From: Celoporthe dispersa
Taxonomy: Eukaryota > Ascomycota > Sordariomycetes > Diaporthales > Cryphonectriaceae
DNA length: 64,000 nucleotides
Assembly: GCA_016584495.1 (NCBI GenBank)
Contig: WAID01000015.1
Span: forward strand, 1,116,501-1,180,500
Direction: 5' to 3'
Shown here in pieces: positions 45,164-55,268 of this stretch (the stretch's first letter is position 1; each line of letters opens with the position of its first letter). A program made the translations under genes and the position numbers. The notes beneath the pieces were generated by a model that saw only the letters and a program-made list of their open reading frames with translations, ran no database searches and was not told the DNA's origin.

Positions 45164-45959
45164 GACATATTAGCTGAGCGGAAGAGAAGGAAGAAGAAAA
45201 AATCGAGAGAGAGATTGATGATTTTGTTTCGCGTCCACATTCCTGACTTCTTTATCACGCTCAGAGAACGCTCAGAGAAAGCTAGCGACCGTTTGCTCGG
45301 ATCTTGATTCGGCTGATGTCTTGCTCGGTGAATAAGAGTCACAAGGTAGCTTAGTCTCAGTAACGAGCAATGGAATCCCGCCGCGGCTAGAGGCCATTCC
45401 AAGACCCTCCCTGCATACATCGGGATAGATTTTAGGCCTCCGTTGATACACTTATACTGTCAGCTGCAATTCACTATTGAAGTATAATTTAAGGCGGCGA
45501 GTCCTTCCTTTGTCTGCTGTGGGCTGAATCACAGGCGGCGCCGTTGCTTGCTGAAGACGGTACCTCTCATTTTCTGTTGTTTATCCTTCGTCCTTCATCC
45601 CCATCCTTTTTTTTTCTCTTTTTGCTGTCCTTCGATTTAGACAAGCACGTTTGGATCGCTAAAGTTCTCACATACTGCTCTAGTGTTAGTTCTGTCTCAT
45701 TGCATGCAGGAGGCCTACCATTATCTCAGATACGCAGGCGGGTCACTTTCATCGAAACCGCCCTAGCTTGACGTTCAGAACCAACAGGCATGAAACACAC
45801 GGTGCCAGCAGGAGGCCACCTTGCTGCACAGCATCTATTTAGAAGAGCCGGTTTCTCGGACTCAAAGCCACGTATTCTTCCCTGACCTCATCACCAAGAG
45901 ATCTTCTCATTTGTTATATTCTTACTCACGCTCTGGGTCTCTCCCAAATACAAACCGAT
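45164..45959. other. Intergenic / possible lost first exon of the Zn2Cys6 gene
   Basis: CT-rich on the minus strand at 45170-45230, fitting the end of an intron of the Zn2Cys6 gene. A second T-rich run lies at 45600-45625 in the leader of the 3CxxC gene. No intact exon found. Confidence 0.45.
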
Positions 45960-46430
45960 ATGGGAAACAAGCGGGGTCTTCGAAAGGAGATTCGATGGTC
46001 CATGTATTCGCGTCTGCATGATAAAGTGGCAGATCTACTCGAGGACGACGATCTTTTCTTCGATTTCTACGAGGCCGATGACGATGAATCTTGCACAAAA
46101 CATTACGACACGAACGTCATGGGCAGGTTCAGCTGCCGCAATAGCAAGTGCAACTCCAAGGGCTGGTCGAGCAAACGAGTAGCCATCACGGTACGGATGT
46201 ACTCGGGGTCCAGGTACAATGCCAGACTATACCACCAGCGCTGCCGGACTTGCAATTGGCTGAGTCGACCACAACTCGACGAAGCTTCGTACGCGGAGAG
46301 AGTCTCGTACCGCATCAAAAAATGGAGTGGGATTGAACTGAAAGCCCCTGTGTACTCACGTGAGAGCAAAGGGCCTCATCACATCGAATTGTGTGAGGGC
46401 TGCAAGGCTGGTCATTGCAGTGAATTGTGA
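45960..46430 (+). CDS. 3CxxC-type zinc-binding protein
   Basis: Single exon, 156 residues, start ATG 45960. The 3CxxC zinc domain spans about residues 55-155: GRFSCRNSKCNSKGW, then ARLYHQRCRTCNWLSRPQ, then HHIELCEGCKAGHC, giving the three C-x2/3-C pairs plus histidine that define the family. N-terminus is acidic (VADLLEDDDLFFDFYEADDD). Fungal members are small, often in variable regions, with unknown function. It lies between the damaged regulator and the HET gene. Confidence 0.85.
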   Translation: MGNKRGLRKEIRWSMYSRLHDKVADLLEDDDLFFDFYEADDDESCTKHYDTNVMGRFSCRNSKCNSKGWSSKRVAITVRMYSGSRYNARLYHQRCRTCNWLSRPQLDEASYAERVSYRIKKWSGIELKAPVYSRESKGPHHIELCEGCKAGHCSEL

Positions 46431-46651
46431 TGCGCGAAAAGGGAGACGCGTGGGGGCCGGATTTCGAATTTGTTGGGGGGCGGGGGGAGGGCCAAGGTTA
46501 TGGCAGTAGTAAGATTATTCGGGGAAATGTACCAGAAAGTATAGTATTCTAAGTTTGCACCATTTCGTTATAACAAGGGCCAGATTTAACTGCCAATATC
46601 TAGGATTCTGGACGAAGAATATTATAAATCGACATTCCGAGAGACTTCAGA

Positions 46652-48906
46652 TTACCCTAGAACAATATCCTCAGCGGCGCTTGACTCTAATGCTTCGCCA
46701 TACATAATACCGTGGATATATGCATCACCAACAAGTTGGTAATCTGGGTTGTCATCTGGTGCCGTTGGTGCAGTTTGTCTCAAGATGAATGGAACACCAC
46801 CTCCCCGTAACAAAAAGATCTTGTCCCCACTCTTGGCTCTTGAGGGCGCAAGACCAAACCGACCCTGAGAGGTCAAACAGAAGCGCCTCACCGAGCCAAT
46901 CTTCTGAGCTGAGTCCCGGACAAATTCGAAAAACAAGGGCTTTCGTCCCTTTCTCATCTGAAGAAAATCTGGTGGCAGCTTTATCAGAGGCTTAGGCTGT
47001 CCGGCGGGGTCTTGAGACTCTGATAAGTCTGGTGGCCTCGAGGCGTCTGACGATAAACCAGTCTTTGCTATCCCGAGGCTCGATGCGAGTGCGAGGAATC
47101 CTATCGCATCCTGGTAATAATTTGGGGCTCGTTTGCGCGTGGCCTGGATCAAAGTTTCGAATAATACTGTCGCTAGGTCCTCAATTCCCTTCCAAGCGAG
47201 CAGGGTAAACCCTTCGGCAATGAAGGCAATGAATAGCCACATTCTAGACTCTTGGAGGGCATCTTGGTAGACCTGGTAATGCCGCTGGCTGCCTAATTCT
47301 TGCTCGCTGAAGGCTAAACTGGTCTCAATGATGGTGTCGACTATGTGCCCATGAGTGCTGATGCGATTGCCGCTCGGCACCAGTCGGATCTCTGGGCTTT
47401 GTGTCCCACCCGCGGCGAAGTCGCGAGGCTGAATGGAACACATGCGGTGGAATTGCGAGCTCAATGCCCAGTCCTTTGATTAGTGCGTCAGCAGGTCGAC
47501 CGATTCGGCAGTCCTTGTGCTAGAGAGGGTCAGGGGGTAAGGGAGCCGCATACTGGTATCCAAGTAGGAGTCCCATACGGACTCGGCAGGACGCACGCCT
47601 GCTTTAGAAGCTTGCTGCCGTGGCCTTTTTCTACCAGCCTCCTCGCGAAGCTGGCGAAGATCTCAGGTGTCGACGTGGTATAGCTGACCAGAGACTGAAA
47701 TTGTTCTCCATCAGTGGCTAGACTAAGCAGGGCAAACATCTTGTCGCGGCTGTCGCTGCAGGCAAAGATGTGCGAGTTGCTTGTTTTGTCGATTAGCTGC
47801 TCCTGGGCACGGAATGGCTGTGCCGATGATGACCCGTATTTTCCAAAGCGAGGGAAAAACTGATCTCTTTCGTCGAACATGCGTTCAGCTCCATAATAGC
47901 CCGACATGGCACGCTGTGTCAGATCCTCGTCTCCTTCTTGCACCAAGTACATGGCATTAAGCCGGCCACTCAGGATCCTGATGCTCTCGACGCAGAACCG
48001 GAAGATATCTGCGTCGATCTCATGCGACCCGATGCATAGATGGACCGACTTTGCCAGAGCAAACTCCTGGAGAACCCATATCCTCGTGAAGTATGGTGAA
48101 GCGAACAGTCGCCTCCATGAGACCCAGAGGGAACTGGTGTCGTCTGGCAAGCCGTAATCTTCAAGTGAAGTCTCGTCGAATTTGATGATACCGGGTCGCA
48201 CACCGTCGTCGGCTTCAGACGAAGATCCGGGCTCGTCACTTCCTTCAACCATTGTCGCTGTCTCTGTCGCCAGACCGTTGGGCTTGGCCTGCCACGCTGC
48301 CAGTGTTGCGCCTTGTATCGACCGAAGAAGCTCCACAATATCCTCTGCGTGCTCCGAGGATGTCATGACTTGTGCTCGGACGTGTTCGGCCTGTCGGTAG
48401 ATGCGGTTCATCAACCCCAGCTGTGTTCGCTTCTCCTCGAGGTCAGCCTGGTTTATGCAGATCGCATCAATCCACACCAAGACACCATGATCTGTGGGAC
48501 GGAGAGCCCGGATAGCTGCATCGAGGTTTTTCGTGACCATAAACTTCTCTCCGTCGACGGAGATTCTTTCCAGGCTGTCACCACTGCCCCAGACGTACGA
48601 CAGCGCAAAATATCTCTGGAAAGGATGCCTAATAGGGTCACCCCCACCATCTGGCAAGTACAAGTCCTGCATAAATGGGAAGGCTCCCACTTTGTTTTCC
48701 TTAGCTTCGTCGGCCGGGTAGGAACCAAATGAAAGCCGGCTCAGAGGCCTCGGACTGCTAGGGAACAGGCTGTGATCTGCGTCAAGGTCCGAAGAAAGGG
48801 TCCAACAATGGATGTCGTCACTGGGCTCGCCTGGCGCAACAACCAAGACTCGAATACATGATGGCTGCCGAATTGGTCGGTATTGGAAGTCTGGATTGTA
48901 TGACAT
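46652..48906 (-). CDS. HET-domain protein (heterokaryon incompatibility)
   Basis: Member of the fungal HET family, which contains regulators of non-self recognition and cell death; in many genomes numerous and fast-evolving. Exons 48906-47554 and 47473-46652; intron 80 nt (GTATGC donor, CACTAATC branch, CAAAG acceptor), joining TPTWIP to DWALSS; 724 residues. HET motifs: RYFALSYVWGSGD at about residue 97, GVLVWIDAICINQADLEEKR at about 142, and WVSWRRLFASPYFTRIWVLQE at about 265. The C-terminal part ends with the typical VGDAYIHGIMYGEAL. No NACHT or repeat domain. The frame is intact. Confidence 0.9.
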
Positions 48907-49363
48907 TTTGAGACTTGGAGGAGAAGGCGGATGGGAGCCTCAAGGCTGGCTGTTGAGCAGGTGAAAGGAGGTGTTGTCTGACAGTTACTTGGGTTACATG
49001 TGCGGGTGGAAATAGGCGCTGGGAGCTTAGTATATGTAGCTCATGCCAGCTGGTGACATGCGCGCGTTTAGAGATTAGCCCCAGAGTGGAATTAAGCATA
49101 TGCAGTCAGATTTAAATGACAGGGGCTGTGTTGCTGACTGCATAATCTACACTGCACAATCAGAGATGGGCCAGGCCTGGTTCGGAAATCCCTGCTTTTC
49201 TGCTCGGATGAGGGTTTCAGCTCGGACTACTGCTACAGCTAAGTAATATAGCAAGATAATATGGGAAGCTAGTTCTCCTGTTTGCCTGAGAGCGGTAACT
49301 AGATTAGACTGTGAACAACACACCAACAAAAGCAGTTGCCAACTACTATGCAAGCATGAGGCC
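48907..49363. other. Intergenic
   Basis: 5' region of the HET gene and 3' flank of the P450; nothing recognised. Confidence 0.6.
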
Positions 49364-50982
49364 TCAGTAAAGCTCCATCAAACAGCGAGCACCAACAGGC
49401 TTTAGAAGCAAGAACTGCAGCGTCTCCATATCTGCGTCACTCATGCCCTCACGAGTAGACACCCTTGCGTTAGGAAAAGTACGGAAGAATCGTGCCACAC
49501 CCAAGCGTAACTCAATCCTAGCAAGGTGAACACCAAGGCACAATTACGCTGGGTCAGAGACGAGCCACAGAGAACTTGGAGATTGGGACAGGATAGGGCG
49601 GTGTAACATACCTCTAGATCCGCCTCCAAACGGCATGAAAGCGTCTTTCATTGCTTGCGTTGGATTTTCCCACCGCAGGGGGTTAAACTTCAAAGGATCC
49701 GGGAAGACCTCTGGCAGGCGATGCAGAGTCCATGCCTGCGTAGCCACCGTTGTCCCCCCGGGGATATAATAGCCGCCCAGTGTTTCACCCCCAGGAGGCA
49801 CAATACGGGGAAGCAGTGATGGGGCGGCTGGGTAGAGCCTCAGGGTTTCGTTGATGACATGGTTGAGATACGTGAGCTCTCGTAGATCGCTGTCCGTGAA
49901 GTCGTCGGGCAGCCCCTCCAACTCCTTGGCGAGGGTACGTTGGATGCTTTGGTCACGGCATACGCTCCACACCAGATACGTCAAAGTATTCGACATGGGA
50001 TCGCTGCCTGCAACAATGTATGCCATCACCTCGTTGCGGATCTCCAGATCAGGCAAACCTTCGGAATCCGCTCTGTTGAAGAACCTTGTGAACAGAGTCT
50101 GTAGCTTGTTGTCGGGCTCGACGAGAAGCTGTTTCTTGTAACGTTGGATAGACTGCTCTGCATACTGCAGCAGGCGGACACGACTTGAGGTCGCTGCCTT
50201 TATCAAAGGGACAGGAACCCCAGCACGGGAGAGTCGAGCAAGTAGTGGGAAGGTCGTGATGATGCTCCCGGTCTTACCGACAACCTCGAGATCGGAGATG
50301 TATTGATTTTTCTGATGAGGAAAAAAAAAATGCCACTGTTAGTGGGAGGAGTAACACTAATACTGATTAACAGCAGCGCACGGGGTTCCTTTACCTTTCC
50401 TTGATCCAACATGCGGAATGATTCGCCGAAGCTGAGCTCTCCGATGACATCTGTGGTCATGAAGAAAAACCACTTGAATATGTCAGCTGCTCCCCGTCGG
50501 TCCATCGCCTCCCCCATGCGGACAATAGTCTGTCGGACCCTAGCATCGATCTTGGGGAGCATAGTCTTGAGTGACGAGTCCGCAATCGGGGCAGACAAAA
50601 GCCTGCGTCGCTCTCGGTGGTGGATAGGGTCGGTCGAGGTGAACACGCTCACGCTCCCGGGCGTCGATTGGCTATACCAACTATCCTTGACGAAGTCATG
50701 CTTTACCGTATGGATTCGTTTCACCGACGGCAGATCCGAAAAGACGACATAGTTAGGGGCCAGGCGGACAACAGGGCCTGCGCAGGGGAACGTATGAGTC
50801 GTTCTGTCGCCTCCTCTAGCAAGCAGACACTGTTCTATTACTAGTTCCCTCTTACCGTGCTTCTGGTGCAGCTCATTGACGTAGTCAGATCTGCTACCGC
50901 TGAGCCTGCGGTATGTCAGAACATATATGAAGTCCATTTTGAATACCAAGGACCAGGGAGATAATAAGCTTAAGCTAAGCAT
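49364..50982 (-). pseudogene. Cytochrome P450 with a stop codon in the haem loop
   Basis: Exons 50982-50856, 50777-50395, 50311-49612, 49548-49364, joined in phase (introns 78, 83, 83, 63 nt). P450 motifs: I-helix AYIVAGSDPMSNTL, K-helix ExxR in NETLRLYP, PERF-region FNPLRWENP, and the haem loop FGGGSR ... CLGVHLARIE. At the last splice the acceptor CCCAG is followed by CG TAA TTG before the Cys codon, so a TAA stop sits inside the haem loop; the frame is otherwise kept, as if six bases were added. The N-terminus lacks the membrane anchor and Pro-rich hinge: it begins MLSLSLLSPWSLVFKMDF and is directly preceded by an AT-rich segment. Both signs point to a dead or truncated copy. Confidence 0.8.
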
Positions 50983-50989
50983 ATTCGCT

Positions 50990-51240
50990 GAATTATATAA
51001 GCAAGCTGAATAAAAATATTTGAATAGCTCAATAATAAATTTAATCAAAAAGCGAATTGAAAAGTAAACAATATAATATATACATATATATATTAAAATA
51101 TTAATCTTTTTTAGATTTTTCTATATATCGAAAGAAGCTTTTTTGAAAAAGCTTTATTGAATGCAATCAGAAAAAGAATACTATAAAGCTAAATAGCTAT
51201 ATATATTCAAAAAGAATGATGAGCATAACCATGCCATCAC
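50990..51240. other. AT-rich segment at the P450 5' end
   Basis: About 250 bp of very AT-rich sequence (ATATATAT, AAAGCTTTTTTG and TAAAGCTAAATAGC words) between two GC-rich genes. It ends abruptly at both sides. Includes small inverted words such as GAAGCTTTTTTG/AAAAAAGCTT. May be the remnant of an inserted or RIP-mutated element that removed the P450 N-terminus. Confidence 0.6.
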
Positions 51241-51284
51241 TCAATCATTCTCCCTCCCCTCTTTTGTCTCAAGAAGCTCTCTAC

Positions 51285-52737
51285 TCAGTACCGTCTCCGT
51301 CGGATCTGCCTCTTCCTCTTCTCGTTCAGCCCGGCGACCCCATCCTGCATCGCCTTCAGCAGGCTCCAGTCATAGCTATCCTCCGCCAGCGACCAGGCCA
51401 TCACCCCGCCGAGCCCCTTGGCCTCGACAATCTCAGAAAACTTGCGCGCAACGAGCTCCGGTGTGTCCCAGGTCCAGAACAAGCCGGCCACGTCGTCCAC
51501 CCACCACTGCCCGCCGCGCACCGTGTCCGTCTCGCCGTCGGCCAGGGCATCCGCAAACGACTCCGCGGTCGACCTGGTCGCCGCCGTGCAGGTGCCGTAG
51601 TCGCTCTGGCAGCCCGTGCCGCAGTGGGCGCTCGTGTCGCCGCAGAAGCCGTACTGGGAACAGCAGGCGCCTGCGGTGGCGGTGCCCGTACACTCGAAGG
51701 AGGTGCCGGAGCCGCAGGAGCCATCGACAGACGCGGTCAGGTTGGTGGGTGCCGCGGCGGGAAGAGAGACGCCTCGAAGGTCACGGCGCCCGAGGTGCCC
51801 GTGTCCTGCCCTCTGCGTCCTCGGCGAGGGCGATAGGGCAGCCGATAGGTCCGGTGGTGCAGGTCGTGTTGGCGGCGAGGGTGAAGTACTTGGCGTAGTA
51901 GGCGATACCCAGGTTCATCTTGCAGGCCTCCATGCCGCGCGAGAGGTAGGTCTCGACGGCGGCGAGGGACCCGTTCACGTCGGTGTGGTGCTTGGTGAAG
52001 TTGTCGCGGCGGTTCATCAGGTCGTAGGTCATGACGTTGACAAAGTCGACGGCTGCGCTGATCTGGGGCACCGTGTCGGCCGTGAAGGCGATCATGTCGC
52101 GCTCCAGGCCCGGCACGGCGATGGAGAGCTTCCTTGTCGTCGCCGATGGCGGACTTGATGGCCGACAGGAACAGCGGGTACGTCTCCACCTCCGAGGTGA
52201 GCTGGTCGTTGGGCACCTGCTTGTAGTCGTAGCCGTTGCCGCCCGGATACTCCCAGTCGACGTCGATGCAGTCGTAGCCCAGCGTGTCCAGGGTGGTGGC
52301 CACGTTCTGGGCGTAGGCGGCGCGAGACGTGTCGGTCGCAGCCCCGAGACGGAAGCCCGCGAGATCGCCCCAGCCGCCGATCGCCATACACACCTTGGTG
52401 CCGTTGTCGAACATGGCACGGATGTCGGTCAGGTTCATGAATGGCGTGTACGAGCCCATTGTCTCGCCAGCGCCATCCACAAAGTAAGACGAGTTGGCAA
52501 AGGCAGTGATGACATGCGTAATACCGGCTGTCATGGTCCTGTTAGGCAGGACGTCGGTATGATACCTAGAGATCTGTCAGGCCTCCGCATCATCGCCATC
52601 ATTTTTCAGACAGAACACATCTTCGACTCTTGTGGGACGTACTGGTCAAAGTAGAGTGCGTAGCGGGGGGCAGCATGAGCTGTGGCCACCACCGCGGCAG
52701 CCGCCAGGCCGGAGGTGAAGCCGGATCCGCGAACCAT
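51285..52737 (-). CDS. Secreted GH18 chitinase with embedded CBM18
   Basis: Hydrolyses chitin; secreted. Exons 52737-52643 and 52565-51285 (intron 77 nt, GTACGT donor). Signal peptide residues 1-22 (MVRGSGFTSGLAAAAVVATA). GH18 barrel: KVCMAIGGWGD (SxGG-type motif), YDCIDVDWEYPGG with catalytic Glu, MTYDLMNRRDNFT, and the terminal Trp strand GLGGVMAWSLAEDSYDW. Between the last two lies a chitin-binding type 18 module (ACCSQYGFCGDTSAHCGTGC). The frame breaks three times: an extra base near 52131-52135, a missing base near 51809-51811 and another near 51756-51757. With all three corrected the length is 458 residues. These are either sequence errors or real decay; the repeated similar pattern elsewhere in the window favours error. 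Confidence 0.85.
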
Positions 52738-53084
52738 GATTATTTTTGGGGGGAAAAGGGACGTTCCGAAAAATGAAATAAAAATGAAGGTGTGTATGAG
52801 GACTCTGTGAGAGACCGAGGAATAATGGTCGCCAGAAAAGAAGGAGAGGCAAGAGAGTTGGTCTGGCGGGGGAGTGTTGAGGTGCTAGAGAAACGAGGGC
52901 GGTCCCTCCTGCTGTTAAGTAGCAGAATCCAGAGGCAAGAGGCAAAAGGCAAGAGCGCATAGAAAGTTTCTTTGATTACACTCGGGAGGGCAGCAAGGAA
53001 GTAGCAGTGAGTAAACAATCCACTCTATGTCAGGGGCAAACTCTAAATCACCCGTCTCTCCGGGCAGACAGAAAGGAGGAGGGA

Positions 53085-53135
<51 letters not shown>

Positions 53136-53778
53136 GGAAGTGAAGATCAGGTTGTGTAATTGTGTCTCAAGGTGTCTACAATCATCACCAAATGCTCTGG
53201 GAGCGCAAGATTCTGTGATTTTGTCCTGGAGGTCTGATCCGTCTTACATCCAACACATCGTAAATCGTTACACTGTGTGTGTACGTATATACACCAGAGT
53301 AGTATGTATTATGCAGCTGACCAGGTTGGCAAAGGCAAAAACGTCGCAGGCATAATGAATAGTCACCATGGCAGCGTTCCAAGTCCTTGGCAGGGAGGGA
53401 TCTTGACTCGCCCCACAGGTTCTCGGCCGCCTCCTCGCCTTGTCCCTTTTCCCTTTAATGATGAAGAGGCAGTGAACAGTTTATACCTTCTAGAAAACCA
53501 GGATCTGCTCAACGTTTCTTTCCACCGCGGCCGGGATCCCGGAGACCAAGAGTTTCCCGGAACGTTTCTCGCCTAACTGCCATGCAGCTGTCATCAACCA
53601 GCCGCCTCTCTGGTAAATTCAAGGACCGCTCGGCAGTCCTTGTTTGGGTCTCCTTCAGCCTCAGCCTCCCTGGTGGCACCACCCTCCGAGCAGGTGTGAA
53701 CTGACCTGTGTGGTTGTCCCTGTCCGGCTCCTGGGCAGTCTAATAATACACACAAAGTATACTAGTAAGGTTATCTCT
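52738..53778. other. Intergenic of about 1 kb with GA microsatellite
   Basis: (GA)n of about 21 units at 53090-53132. The rest has no gene. Confidence 0.7.
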
Positions 53779-54594
53779 TCAAACAAAAAACTCCCGTATC
53801 GCAGCCACAACATCATCTGGTGCATGCTCCGGCACATAGTGTCCCGAGTCCACCGCCCACCCGTCCACCTGGACCCCCTCCTCGACCACCTTGCGCCACT
53901 CCCCCGGCGCGTCGAAGCACTTCTCAACAACCCCAGCCTTCCCCCACAGCACCCTCAGCGGACACCTGATGCGTCGCCCCGCCTCCAGGTCCCCCCGCTG
54001 CTCCTCCAGGTCCACCGTCGCCGCGGCCCGGTAGTCCTGGCACATGGCGTGCACACACGCCGGGTCGCTCAAGCCCCGCACATACTCGTCAAGACACTCG
54101 GGCGCGAAGATGGCCGTCCCGCCCGGCTGGCGCCCGCCCATGAACATCTCGGCCAGCCGGCGCGGGTCGGAGAGCAGCATGGTCTCGGGGAGAGGGGTCG
54201 GCTGGATGAGCAGGAACCAGTGGAAGTAGGCGGTGGCGAAGGTGAGGTTGGTGGCCTCGTACATGGCCAGGGTCGGGCAGATGTCGAGGAACATGGCGCG
54301 CCTCACGCGTTCTGGGTGGTCTACGCACAGCTTGTGCCCGACGCGGCCGCCGCGGTCGTGGCCGCAGAGGTAGAAGGACCTGTGGCCCAGGCTCTCCATG
54401 ACAGCTACGCAGTCGCGTGCCATCACGGACTTGGCGTACTGGGAGACGTCGCCGCCTGGTTTGGACGAGGCGCCATAGCCGCGCAGGTCGAGGAGCACCA
54501 CGGTGAAGGTGTCGGTGAGCTGGGGGGCGACGCGGTGCCAGATGTGTAGGGTCTGTGGGAAACCGTGCAGCAGGAGGAGCGGTGGGAGCTGTGG

Positions 54595-54626
<32 letters not shown>

Positions 54627-54711
54627 CAGTATTTGTGCTGCGCAGTCCGTTGATGGTCACCTCCGGAGACGCCTGGGTTTGGACCGAGATGGGCTCAAAG
54701 TTCTCAAACAT
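53779..54711 (-). CDS. Alpha/beta hydrolase, haloacetate-dehalogenase/epoxide-hydrolase type
   Basis: Single exon, 310 residues, start ATG 54711. Motifs: oxyanion LLHGFPQTLHIWHRV, nucleophile Asp in CGHDRGGRVGHKLC, and catalytic His in SGHYVPEHAPDDV; RVLWGK with the acid region before it. An Asp nucleophile with R-G-x-R-V-x-H is typical of fluoroacetate dehalogenases and epoxide hydrolases, not esterases. Residues 28-40 are a Ser run encoded by a TGA/ATG-type trinucleotide repeat. No signal peptide, so probably cytosolic. Divergent from the tartrate-dehydrogenase-type gene. Substrate unknown. Confidence 0.85.
54597..54626 (-). repeat. Trinucleotide repeat coding for polyserine
   Basis: About ten TGA/ATG units on the plus strand (TCA/ATC on the coding strand), read as Ser codons within the hydrolase N-terminus. 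Length is likely to vary between strains without breaking the frame. Confidence 0.85.
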
Positions 54712-55268
54712 CTTGGCCTTTTTCTTTCTTTCTTTCTTTCTCTCTCTAATTACGCCGTGAGTATATGAAGAATGTTTGCTCTTCAAAAACACCAGATAAT
54801 CTCGAATGAATCGACTAAATAGTATGCAAAAGGTAACCAGATGGTAGGTTATATGATTTCTCAGTAATGTACTATGGTGATGACATGCTTGTAAGTTGAA
54901 GGGCGCGCGCACGAACACGGCATTGTCTTTATCCGGACTCCCCCCCTCCCCGCTTGAGCCTTACTTAGCACCAGCATTAACTCAACACCGCTTCAGGGCT
55001 TTACAGAATCAAGTCCCCGACTGAAGATATCGCGAAATGTAAAAGATACAAGGTCCGTTGGTCGAATATATATGAAGTAAACAAAACGTTCAAGGGCTGT
55101 TTTTTTGTTGTTTTTTTTTTGATAGATTTATTAAAAACCTCTATGCTGGCAGTAAACAGCCTATCTGGCTCCCGTCAAGAGTCCTCCTAATAAATAACCT
55201 CTCACCGGGACCAAGAACTTGGATTCCCTCCGTCTTCCCCTCCCACCAACCAAAAAAAAAAAAAAAAA
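54712..55268. other. Shared divergent promoter region
   Basis: 557 bp between the hydrolase and the tartrate-dehydrogenase-type gene. (TTTC)n at 54719-54742, T-runs at 55101-55120 and an A17 run 55253-55268 immediately before the second start codon. Confidence 0.7.

Noticed and set aside
45500..45550. Possible first half of the zinc cluster (peptide AACDSAHSRQRKD, minus strand)
   Set aside because: It resembles C-D-S-C-H-S-R-R but lacks the second and third Cys, and no donor site joins it in phase to 45152.
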